Source: CAZSIA01 sp045126355 (GTDB lineage: Bacteria > Bacillota_I > Bacilli_A > Acholeplasmatales > Anaeroplasmataceae). From it: a stretch of 33,122 nucleotides of DNA. The notes below the pieces were generated by a model that saw only the letters and a list, made by a program, of their open reading frames with translations, made no database searches and was not told the origin of the DNA. A program made the position numbers and the translations under genes. Within the stretch, counting starts at the first letter, position 1; each line of letters begins with the position of its first letter. Positions 1 to 7,286 of this stretch are shown here, one piece after another. The stretch is taken from positions 1 through 33,122 of the forward strand of contig JBGVOE010000058.1 of the NCBI GenBank assembly GCA_045126355.1. The letters are read 5' to 3'.

Positions 1-14
1 AAATATATAATTTA

Positions 15-76
15 TTTACAAGTGTAAAATTATTGACATGTGTAAAATTATTGGTATAATTATTTACAAGTGTTAA
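15..76 (+). promoter_or_regulatory. Promoter with three TetR-type operator sites
   Basis: A near-consensus promoter is visible: -35 TTGACA at 33-38, 16-base spacer, extended -10 TGG-TATAAT at 52-60. Three copies of an inverted repeat of form TTTACA-N2-TGTAAA lie over it: TTTACAAGTGTAAA (15-28, perfect arms), TTGACATGTGTAAA (33-46, its left arm is the -35 box) and TTTACAAGTGTTAA (63-76, just after the -10). Such sites under a TetR gene promoter are typical of autorepression; that the adjacent regulator binds them is inference. A divergent target gene may lie left of the window. Confidence 0.75.
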
Positions 77-106
77 AAAATACTTAAATATTTGGGGGAA
101 TATAAT

Positions 107-706
107 ATGAGAAAAGAGGATATGCGTACAATACGTACAAAAAAATTATTAAAAAAAGGTATTACTAAATTAATGTTAGAACATTCTATTGAAGAAATTA
201 GTGTAACAGATATATGTAAAATAGCTGAGATAAATCGAGTAACATTCTATACTCATTATCAAGATAAATACGAATTATTACATGAACTTCTTCATGACAT
301 TGCCGACCTTATTGAAAGAGAAAATCAAATCTATTATTTACAAAATAAAACAAACGATTTTCTAAAAGACTATACTAATACTATGTCTCATTCAATTTAT
401 AAAATTTGTTTTGAAAATAAACAATTTATCAAATCATTAAGTAAACAAGAAAATACTGTTTTTATTACAATGGTTGAGGAAGTAATTATTAAAGAATGGT
501 TAAAAACTTTTAACGAATCAAATGAAAAGTTAAAATTAAAGTTCCCGGCTAAAATGATTATTAAATTTTTGATGGGCGGATTTAGTAAGATAATCTTTGA
601 ATATGCATTAACAGAAAAAGATTTGACTGAAAAAGAATTCTTTAAATATTTTGATCAACTATTCTATTCATTATTAAAATCAGAAATTTTATTTGAAGTA
701 GTATAA
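107..706 (+). CDS. TetR/AcrR family transcriptional regulator
   Basis: This is a 199-residue one-component repressor-type protein. The N-terminal 60 residues carry the TetR DNA-binding domain, with the recognition-helix signature ending in TFYTHYQDKYELL, a close match to the family's YxHFxxKxxLL. The remaining 140 residues are a variable helical ligand-binding domain, so the effector cannot be read from sequence. The ATG at 107 is preferred over an in-frame TTG at 92, because the GGGGGAA ribosome-binding site at 94-100 lies between them. The promoter upstream is overlapped by three similar palindromes, which suggests autoregulation. A terminator follows directly, so the gene is monocistronic. 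Many relatives control efflux pumps, but no transporter is adjacent inside the window; the target may lie to the left. Confidence 0.85.
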   Translation: MRKEDMRTIRTKKLLKKGITKLMLEHSIEEISVTDICKIAEINRVTFYTHYQDKYELLHELLHDIADLIERENQIYYLQNKTNDFLKDYTNTMSHSIYKICFENKQFIKSLSKQENTVFITMVEEVIIKEWLKTFNESNEKLKLKFPAKMIIKFLMGGFSKIIFEYALTEKDLTEKEFFKYFDQLFYSLLKSEILFEVV

Positions 707-712
707 ATTTAA

Positions 713-747
713 AACGCTCATTTATGAAAAATGGGCGTTATTTTTTT
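713..747. terminator. Bidirectional rho-independent terminator
   Basis: An 11-bp stem (713-723 with 729-739, one G-U wobble) encloses a 5-base loop and is followed on the plus strand by a run of seven T. The minus-strand flank is also T-rich. It separates the convergent TetR and U32 genes and probably serves both. Confidence 0.85.
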
Positions 748-2974
748 ATAATATACTTCTTTTAAAATATCCTTTTGTTTGTTTTTTCAAACTAAATTTA
801 TTACTATCATCTATTAAAGATCTTAAAGCATTTTCAATAATATTAACTACTTCTTCATAAGTCTCAGTAGTAAATTCAAATCTAAATCGATTTACGTAAG
901 GCGCTACTTTCTTCATTTCTTCAATTAAATTAAGTGGTAATTCGTTATAAATTTCTACATAACAATCTTCTTTAGTTAAGACTAGGAAACTTCCTAATTT
1001 ATCAACTAAGTGATATTTGTTATTTCTGCATTTACCACATAAGCCAAATGCTTTTAGGGGACAATATTTCATTGTCATTAGTTTTTGCTTACCATAAATA
1101 ATATAATCAATAGGAGCTTTCATACCATATGTATTATAAAAATCATTTGATAATTCTTTAAGTTCATTAAATGCCACTTCATATGATAATGTTACATTAG
1201 AAGCACCTAAATTTAACAAATGTAAGATACTATCTTTATTCATTACATTAAATGAATAATCGGTAGTAATGATTTTATTTGTATAATGGTAAAGTCCTCC
1301 GTAATTAGAGACTAATACTTCAGCATCTTTAATTTCAGTATATTTACTATTTACATATGGGCTTATATTTTTATAAAAGATAGTCTCAATCCCCATCTTT
1401 TTACATGCTTCATATTGTTCATTAGTTTTTACGTGTGCGATAAATGAATTAGAAATATTAACATTTCTTTTCTTTAAGAATAATTGATTTCTATTTGGTT
1501 TAATTCTATCTTCTTTTAAACTTTGATAAATATAGTCAACAATTTTTCTTCTAACTTCGTTTATCTCAGATAAACTTATAAAAACCTCACCTAATATATC
1601 ATATGAAATACTCTCAATATAAAATGGTGTATCAGTTAATTTATTAAGTTGTTTATAAATAGTTTCTTCACTTAAAGGATTTTTCATTGCTTTTGTTAAG
1701 ATACTATTAGATTCAATTGTAAAATAGTCATCTTTAAAATTAACAGTAACCATTAATTTACTATCTAAATGTGCAGTTACAAATAAATTAAGAGGAACTT
1801 TATTAGAATCTATTTCAACCTCACTTAAACTAGTATCATTCATTTTATAAATAGTTGAATTTTCTTTTATAAATGTATTATCGATACTTAAAGACATTTG
1901 GCCTATTGCTTCATCTACTAACTTATCTTTAACATAAATATTAGTTACAGTTAAATAAGTACTTTCTTCATTATAGGAAAAACGTAATCTTTCATTTTTT
2001 CTAATAATTACATTACTATTAATTACTATTTTATCTTTTATATTTTTAATAACTTTTCCAACCATTCTTCCTACACTAGATGAATCAGTAATAGTAGCTA
2101 TATTTTTACGGTCTTCATTAAAGATAAAACCTTTAGTAAATTTACGGTGGAATATTTGATTAACTTCATCAAAATTAGCTTCTTTTCTATCTATTAAAGA
2201 GCGATAATACCTTGTAATAACATCTACATAGCTAATATTTTTCATTCTTCCTTCAATTTTTAAAGAATCAATATTACTGTCAATTAATTGTGTAACATTA
2301 TTTCCTACACATAAATCTTTCATCGATAAATAGAATGCTGGTTTACTTATTGGCTTACCATTTTCGTGTAAGATATATTCTCTTCTACAGTTTTGACTAC
2401 ATCTACCTCTATTACCACTTCTTAAAGATAGTAGGGATGAAAATAGACACCCTCCAGAATAACTTACACATAAAGCGCCATGAATAAATACTTCTAGTTC
2501 AATATTAGTATTTTGCTTAATATGTTTAATTTGTTCTATACTATCTTCTCTAGCTAATACGACACGGTCTGCCTTTATATTTTCAAAGAATAATGTATCA
2601 TATAAATCTTTAACTCCTACTTGAGTTGAAATATGGCATCCCATATTAGGAAGATTGTTAATAATATACATAAATACCGCAATATCAGCACAAATCACCG
2701 CATCTACTCCTAATAGATATATTTCATCTAAGAAGTTATAAACAGCGTCTAATTCACTATTTTTGATATTTGTATTTACTGTAACATATACTTTTTTATC
2801 TAAAGCATGAGCAATATTTAAGATTTCAACAAGTTCATCTTTTGTAAAGTTTTTGGCATATGCGCGCGCACCAAATGTATCTAGCGCTAAATAGATAGCG
2901 TCACATCCAGCATATAGAGCCGCTTTTCCTACTTCAAACGAACCCGCAGGAGCTAATAATTCAGTTTTATTCAT
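746..2974 (-). CDS. U32 family peptidase-like protein (RlhA/TrhP-type RNA hydroxylase candidate)
   Basis: This 742-residue protein begins with the U32 signature ELLAPAGS. It contains the family hallmark EVFIHGALCVSYSGGC followed by RGRCSQNC and LKIEGRMK. Four cysteines (about C169, C176, C192, C196) match the conserved U32 set. A long middle region resembles DUF3656-type long U32 proteins, and the C-terminal part has a second Cys group (about C638, C646, C649, C671). E. coli RlhA and TrhP and Bacillus TrhP proteins of this family are RNA hydroxylation factors acting on 23S rRNA C2501 or tRNA U34; which RNA applies here is inference. The ATG at 2974 is chosen over an in-frame GTG at 2983 because AAAGGA sits about 10 bases before it. 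It is last in an operon after two CobW-type GTPases. Confidence 0.85.
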   Translation of the reverse strand: MNKTELLAPAGSFEVGKAALYAGCDAIYLALDTFGARAYAKNFTKDELVEILNIAHALDKKVYVTVNTNIKNSELDAVYNFLDEIYLLGVDAVICADIAVFMYIINNLPNMGCHISTQVGVKDLYDTLFFENIKADRVVLAREDSIEQIKHIKQNTNIELEVFIHGALCVSYSGGCLFSSLLSLRSGNRGRCSQNCRREYILHENGKPISKPAFYLSMKDLCVGNNVTQLIDSNIDSLKIEGRMKNISYVDVITRYYRSLIDRKEANFDEVNQIFHRKFTKGFIFNEDRKNIATITDSSSVGRMVGKVIKNIKDKIVINSNVIIRKNERLRFSYNEESTYLTVTNIYVKDKLVDEAIGQMSLSIDNTFIKENSTIYKMNDTSLSEVEIDSNKVPLNLFVTAHLDSKLMVTVNFKDDYFTIESNSILTKAMKNPLSEETIYKQLNKLTDTPFYIESISYDILGEVFISLSEINEVRRKIVDYIYQSLKEDRIKPNRNQLFLKKRNVNISNSFIAHVKTNEQYEACKKMGIETIFYKNISPYVNSKYTEIKDAEVLVSNYGGLYHYTNKIITTDYSFNVMNKDSILHLLNLGASNVTLSYEVAFNELKELSNDFYNTYGMKAPIDYIIYGKQKLMTMKYCPLKAFGLCGKCRNNKYHLVDKLGSFLVLTKEDCYVEIYNELPLNLIEEMKKVAPYVNRFRFEFTTETYEEVVNIIENALRSLIDDSNKFSLKKQTKGYFKRSIL

Positions 2975-2994
2975 ATTGCTCACATCCTTTCATA

Positions 2995-3918
2995 CTAACT
3001 AAATTCTAAATATTCTTCTTCTACATAATCTAACTTTTCAATACTTATTGCCTTTAACATTATAACATCATGATTAGCAATTTCAGAATAATGTTTAATT
3101 GGTTTACATGTTAATTTAATAAGTGAATTATTAAATACAAATTCATCAGTTAAACATTCAAAACCAAAAAATTGGATATCATCAACACAACAAGTCATGA
3201 TTTGTCTACCAACAACAATTGTATTAGGTGTAACTTCTCTTACATATAAATTAAATGTTAATGTTTTATCAATATATTTATCAAAACATTCTGTAATATC
3301 TAAATATAAAATAGGGAAATCTTTATCTTCTATTGTTATTAAATCACTATTAATATCATAAGGTAAATCTTCATTTAAAATTGTTGTTAATTTACCTTCT
3401 TTATTTTCAAAAGCAACATCGCAGTTTTGATTAAACGCTCTAATGTTTCTTCTAAATTTAGCTAAGTTATTATTATCAAGTGTTCTATTAAACACTACTA
3501 ATGTAGCATAAGCTACCATTTTATTAATAATAGGTTTCATATTATTATAGTATAATTCAAATTTAGATGCATCAAATAAACATACTTCTTGATATACTAC
3601 AAAATTTCTTGGAAACTTAAATTCGCTAAAATCAACAAATGCATTTAATTCAATAACAATTTGTTTAGGTTTGTATTTTTTAAATAAGTTATAAAAATAT
3701 AAGTCATCTTTATATTCATCATCTAACATTATTTCAACATAAACTTCATTATCTTTAATCCATTTACTATCATATTCTACTTCGCCATCTTCTGTAGCTA
3801 TTATAAGTGTATTATAACCTTGATAGGCTTTATCACTTTCAATGATTTCTTTAATTAAAGCAGTTTTACCACTATCTAAGAAACCATTAAATAAAAATAC
3901 TGGAATCTCTTTATTCAT
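2995..3918 (-). CDS. CobW-like (G3E/COG0523) GTPase with TCC-motif C-terminal domain
   Basis: This 307-residue protein has a P-loop GFLDSGKT at 12-19, a G3-like segment around E90 and an NRT motif at 144-146 in the NKxD position, so it looks like a G3E P-loop GTPase. It lacks the CxCC motif of the metal-chaperone branch. The C-terminal part (about 200-300) contains GRQIMTCCVDDIQFFGFEC. This resembles the TCCxAD segment at the end of the YcgQ/DUF1980 (TIGR03943) proteins, which are often encoded near COG0523 GTPases. The function is unknown; a role in metal or cofactor handling is inferred from family and context. The start has a GGGTGA ribosome-binding site. It lies 15 bases after the His-rich GTPase and 20 bases before the U32 gene. 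Confidence 0.75.
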   Translation of the reverse strand: MNKEIPVFLFNGFLDSGKTALIKEIIESDKAYQGYNTLIIATEDGEVEYDSKWIKDNEVYVEIMLDDEYKDDLYFYNLFKKYKPKQIVIELNAFVDFSEFKFPRNFVVYQEVCLFDASKFELYYNNMKPIINKMVAYATLVVFNRTLDNNNLAKFRRNIRAFNQNCDVAFENKEGKLTTILNEDLPYDINSDLITIEDKDFPILYLDITECFDKYIDKTLTFNLYVREVTPNTIVVGRQIMTCCVDDIQFFGFECLTDEFVFNNSLIKLTCKPIKHYSEIANHDVIMLKAISIEKLDYVEEEYLEFS

Positions 3919-3933
3919 AAGACTTCACCCACA

Positions 3934-5088
3934 TTAAAATAATTTCTTAATAACTTCTTCATCTAAATGTGTACCAATTACACATAAAACACCAATGGCG
4001 ATTGCTTCTGTATCTTCAATTAATAATTCTTCAGGAGTAATATTAAACTTCTTCCATCCAAGAGTAGTCTTTAAGATACCTTTCCCACGAACTACATAGC
4101 CATAGTTTTGTGTATAAGCTAATTCATTAAGTACACTTACTAAACCTTCAAAACAATAAACTTTTGGAGTTTCCATACTTATTGAATTAAATACTTCATC
4201 TGCGTGATGGTGATGATGTCCACATTTGCATTCTTCATCATGATGGTGATGATGTCCGCAGCTACATTCTTCTTCGTGATGGTGATGATGTCCGCACTCA
4301 CATTCTTCATCGTGATGATGATGATGTCCGCACTCACATTCTTCTTCGTGGTGATGATGGTGTCCGCAGCTACATTCTTCATCGTGGTGGTGATGATGGT
4401 GTCCGCATTCACATTCTTCATCATGGTGATGGTGGTGTCTACAACTACATTCTTCATGATGATGTTCTTCTTCTAATAATTCATTAAGTAATGAAACATT
4501 TTCTTTTTCATAAACATTTAATAACTCTTCATAAGATAATTCACTTATAGGAGTTACAACAACCTTGCAGCTGTCATTAATATTTCTAATAACTTCAAGT
4601 GCGGTATTTATTTTTTCTTCACTTGCGATATCTGTTCTTGATAAAATAACTGTTTTAGCATTAGCAATTTGATCAGCAAAAAATTCTTTAAAGTTTTTAG
4701 CGTAAACTTTTGCTTTTAAAGAATCTACAATACAAACATAAGTATTTAATGCATCAGCTAATCCACTATCTTCAATCGCTTTAATAACATCAGATAATTT
4801 TCCTACACCACTAGGTTCTACAATGATTCTATCTGGATTATATTTTTCGATAACTTCATTTAATGATTTAGCAAAATCTCCTACTAAACTACAACAAATA
4901 CATCCTTGTGATAATTCAGCAATATCAATTTTTGCCTCACTTAAGAACATACTATCAACACTAATTTCACCAAATTCATTTTCAATTAATACAATTTTTT
5001 CATTTTTAATTTCAGTTTCTAAAAGTCTTTTAATAAATGTTGTTTTACCAGCTCCTAGAAATCCTGATACTATATCTATTTTTAACAT
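3934..5088 (-). CDS. COG0523 metallochaperone GTPase with His/Cys-rich metal-binding repeat
   Basis: This 384-residue protein has all the hallmarks of the CobW/ZNG1 family: P-loop GFLGAGKTT (about 9-17), CxCC motif GCICC (C63, C65, C66), EPSG (about 91-94) and SRTD as the guanine-specificity motif. Between the GTPase domain and the CobW_C domain lies an 88-residue insertion (about 209-296) with seven copies of EEC-x-C-G-HHHHH. It holds 39 His and 14 Cys. His-rich stretches are common in zinc- or nickel-handling members, but this one is unusually long and regular. A zinc, nickel or cobalt chaperone role is inferred; the metal is not readable. The ATG at 5088 is preferred over 5112 because it is preceded by GGAGAG and gives the usual family N-terminus. 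It is first in its operon. Confidence 0.9.
   Translation of the reverse strand: MLKIDIVSGFLGAGKTTFIKRLLETEIKNEKIVLIENEFGEISVDSMFLSEAKIDIAELSQGCICCSLVGDFAKSLNEVIEKYNPDRIIVEPSGVGKLSDVIKAIEDSGLADALNTYVCIVDSLKAKVYAKNFKEFFADQIANAKTVILSRTDIASEEKINTALEVIRNINDSCKVVVTPISELSYEELLNVYEKENVSLLNELLEEEHHHEECSCRHHHHHDEECECGHHHHHHDEECSCGHHHHHEEECECGHHHHHDEECECGHHHHHEEECSCGHHHHHDEECKCGHHHHHADEVFNSISMETPKVYCFEGLVSVLNELAYTQNYGYVVRGKGILKTTLGWKKFNITPEELLIEDTEAIAIGVLCVIGTHLDEEVIKKLF
4201..4464 (-). repeat. In-frame tandem repeat encoding (EECxCGHHHHH)7
   Basis: A mostly 36-base unit (one copy is 39 bases) is repeated seven times inside the metallochaperone gene. Each unit encodes two acidic residues, Cys-x-Cys, Gly and five or six His, preceded by an extra HHH. 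Synonymous differences between units show it is not a very recent duplication. The antisense and alternative frames stay open only because of this repeat. Confidence 0.95.
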
Positions 5089-5117
5089 AAAATAATCACT
5101 CTCCAAGTCCATTTATA

Positions 5118-5146
5118 ATTTTACTCTTTTTTTATAAAATTAACAA
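5118..5146 (-). promoter_or_regulatory. Candidate promoter of the CobW-GTPase/U32 operon
   Basis: On the minus strand, -35 TTGTTA (5141-5146) and -10 TAAAAT (5118-5123) are separated by exactly 17 bases, about 30 bases before the start at 5088. It abuts the terminator of the upstream gene. No Zur-box-like palindrome was recognised. Confidence 0.5.
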
Positions 5147-5172
5147 TAAAAATGAAACCATTAAGGTTTCAT
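5146..5172 (-). terminator. Rho-independent terminator after the nicotinamidase-like gene
   Basis: The stem ATGAAACC/GGTTTCAT (5152-5159 with 5165-5172) has a 5-base loop and is followed on the minus strand by TTTTTATTG. It lies 7 bases after the stop of the hydrolase gene and before the CobW operon promoter. Confidence 0.8.
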
Positions 5173-5178
5173 CATTAG

Positions 5179-5697
5179 TTATAAAATATTCATATGTAGG
5201 TTTTTCATTATTTCGAATGCTTTTTCTTCCATAACTGGATCATTAGAAGCAACTAAATCTTTATAAATTACAATCTCTGCATTAGGTAAGGCTGATTTTG
5301 CAACAATAGCGTTACTAATAACACAAATATTAGTTACTACTCCACATAATGCAACTTCACTATATTCGTTTTCTTTTAAATATTCAAAAAGTTTAACTGA
5401 ACCAAATGTTTCTTTTTCAAATACTCTGTGAGGTAGTGACATATCATATACACCACCATATAATTTATGACCAGGTGTTCCTTTAATGCAATGTGAAATA
5501 GGTAAATTCTTACCTTCAATAGTTTCATTATAATTATCATAATGAGTATCTAATGTAAAAACAACATCATCACCATTATTTTCAAACTCAATGATCTTAT
5601 CAACTATTCCCATCTCTAATGTTTTTGCTTTAGGAAATCCTAAAGAACCACTTACAAAATCTATTTGATAATCTACTACAATTAATAACTTTTTCAT
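5179..5697 (-). CDS. Isochorismatase-family cysteine hydrolase, probably nicotinamidase
   Basis: This 172-residue single-domain hydrolase carries the family's catalytic triad: D9 (in VVDYQIDF), K95 (in FEKETFG) and C125 (in VTNICV). It also has D50 and H52 (DTH) and H69 (SHCIKGTPGH), which match the metal ligands and the HCxxGTxG signature of PncA-type nicotinamidases. Nicotinamidase converts nicotinamide to nicotinate for NAD salvage. The closely related general isochorismatase-like hydrolases are the alternative. The start is well supported by GGGTGA at 5709-5704. It follows murE by 27 bases and ends at its own terminator. A TG-T-TATAAT element overlaps the gap (5716-5724) but would give almost no leader. 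Confidence 0.8.
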   Translation of the reverse strand: MKKLLIVVDYQIDFVSGSLGFPKAKTLEMGIVDKIIEFENNGDDVVFTLDTHYDNYNETIEGKNLPISHCIKGTPGHKLYGGVYDMSLPHRVFEKETFGSVKLFEYLKENEYSEVALCGVVTNICVISNAIVAKSALPNAEIVIYKDLVASNDPVMEEKAFEIMKNLHMNIL

Positions 5698-5724
5698 AAC
5701 ACTTCACCCACAATAATTATAACA

Positions 5725-7197
5725 CTACTTTGTATTTTTCGCATCATTTTTATAAATCCAATTATAAACTACTTCTTTATCTTTAAAAGGATAATATATA
5801 CCATTTATTATTTGATGATTTTCACTACCTTTTCCTAAAATAGCGATAACCTCATCATTTCTACTTTCATTTAACGCTTTATAAATTGCTTCCTTACGAT
5901 CTAGGATAATCTCATAATTGGCAAACTCTAAATTATTTATCATTTGATTTATTATATCCATTGGTTCTTCATCCCTAGGATTATCTGTTGTAAAAATAAC
6001 TTTATCCGCATATTTAGTAGCGATTTTGGCGATTATACTTCTTTTAGCTACATCTCGATTTCCACCACAACCAATCACGACACATATTTTATGATTTGTA
6101 AATTCTTTTAAAGAAGATAATACATTATTAACACTACTAGGAGTATGTGCAAAATCAATAATAATAGTTCTATTTTTATAAATGATTTTATTCATTCTAC
6201 CACTTACCGAAACATATATTCTTAAAAAATCAGAAAATGTTGATATATCAATTTTTAAAAAGTCAATAGTCGCAAATAAAGCTAAAAGATTATAGATATT
6301 AAATCCACCTACTAATGAACTTTTTACACTATATTTATTATTTCTAACTATAATATCAAATTGTGTTTCATATAAATTTTTCTTAACATTTATAGCTTGA
6401 TATGATGCTTCTTTATTCATTCCATAAGTTATTATATTTGTCTTAACTAAACTAGATAAAAAGCTAAAGTTCTCATCATCATTATTAATGATAACAGCTT
6501 TTTTCCTACTTTCTTCAACACTCCACAGTAAATGTGCTTTACTAAATTTATAATCAGTCATATTTTTATGATAATCTAAGTGATCATGAGTAAGATTTGT
6601 AAAAATAACAATATCAAAATCAAAATAAAGAACTCTTGCTTCTCTTATTCCAATACTTGATACTTCCATTATTAAATATTTTGCACCTTTTTTAATAGCG
6701 GCTTTTATAACCTCATATGCTTTAATGATATTTATAGTAGTGTTATTACTGTGGTAATGTTCATCCTTAAAATATATACCATTAGTTCCAATCAAAATAA
6801 CTTCTTCCCCACTATAAGATAAAAAATCTAAGAGTAAGGTAGTTATTGTTGTTTTTCCATTAGTTCCAGTTGCCGCAATAATTTTAATTTTTTTTGTTAA
6901 ATTTTTATAATATATCTTACAAAATAAAGCTAATACCCTTTTGATATTGATTACTTTTATATAATTTATTTGATGAAATTCCTTACTTATTTCACCTTCA
7001 TATATAATTGTTTTTGCGCCATTATTAATTGCTTCAGAAATAAACTTTCGTCCATCTTCTTGTCCACCTTTAATAGCGAAAAAAATATCATCCAAAAGTA
7101 CTTCTCTACTATCATCTTTTATTCCATTTACCCTATGATTATTTAAAATAAAATCGTACTTTATACCTGCTTTTTCTAATAATTTTATGATATGCAT
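5725..7197 (-). CDS. murE: UDP-N-acetylmuramyl-tripeptide synthetase MurE
   Basis: This 490-residue Mur ligase adds the third amino acid to the peptidoglycan stem peptide in the cytoplasm. Visible motifs are DSR near the N-terminus, the P-loop TGTNGKTT (about 110-117), NLTHDHLDYH, the lysine to be carbamylated near residue 220, GRMN and DFAHTP. The specificity loop reads DNPR (405-408), followed by GKGSE (455-459). DNPR plus the terminal Glu are known marks of meso-diaminopimelate-adding MurE; lysine-adding enzymes usually lack this Arg. The His of the usual GKGHE is Ser here. The ATG at 7197 is used because GGTGA lies five bases before it; in-frame TTG 7209 and GTG 7206 lie at the ribosome-binding site. 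It is isolated from the usual mur/dcw cluster. Confidence 0.92.
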   Translation of the reverse strand: MHIIKLLEKAGIKYDFILNNHRVNGIKDDSREVLLDDIFFAIKGGQEDGRKFISEAINNGAKTIIYEGEISKEFHQINYIKVINIKRVLALFCKIYYKNLTKKIKIIAATGTNGKTTITTLLLDFLSYSGEEVILIGTNGIYFKDEHYHSNNTTINIIKAYEVIKAAIKKGAKYLIMEVSSIGIREARVLYFDFDIVIFTNLTHDHLDYHKNMTDYKFSKAHLLWSVEESRKKAVIINNDDENFSFLSSLVKTNIITYGMNKEASYQAINVKKNLYETQFDIIVRNNKYSVKSSLVGGFNIYNLLALFATIDFLKIDISTFSDFLRIYVSVSGRMNKIIYKNRTIIIDFAHTPSSVNNVLSSLKEFTNHKICVVIGCGGNRDVAKRSIIAKIATKYADKVIFTTDNPRDEEPMDIINQMINNLEFANYEIILDRKEAIYKALNESRNDEVIAILGKGSENHQIINGIYYPFKDKEVVYNWIYKNDAKNTK

Positions 7198-7242
7198 ATA
7201 ATTCACCAAAAGATTATATGCAACTTTTTAAAAAATATAACA

Positions 7243-7279
7243 CAAAAATAAAAACTGCTAGAAAAAATTCTAACAGTTT
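7243..7279 (-). terminator. Rho-independent terminator after the HtrA-like gene
   Basis: A stem of AAACTG and TAGAA arms around one mismatch (7252-7263 with 7268-7279) has a loop of four A. On the minus strand it is followed by TTTTATTTTTG. It lies just downstream of the stop at 7287 and isolates murE from the protease gene. Confidence 0.8.
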
Positions 7280-7286
7280 AATTATT

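Noticed and set aside
4201..4464. CRISPR-like periodic repeat
   Set aside because: The 36-base units are contiguous, in frame and coding, with no unique spacers.
4179..4476. Open reading frames on both strands across the His-rich repeat
   Set aside because: They exist only because the GTPase's repeat codons read as low-complexity peptides in other frames; they have no ribosome-binding site.
5089..5150. Zur or similar metal-regulator operator before the metallochaperone operon
   Set aside because: No clear palindrome with the known Firmicute consensus; only AT-rich sequence is seen.
7213..7218. TATAAT before murE as promoter
   Set aside because: No -35 at proper spacing, and it would leave nearly no leader before the ribosome-binding site.
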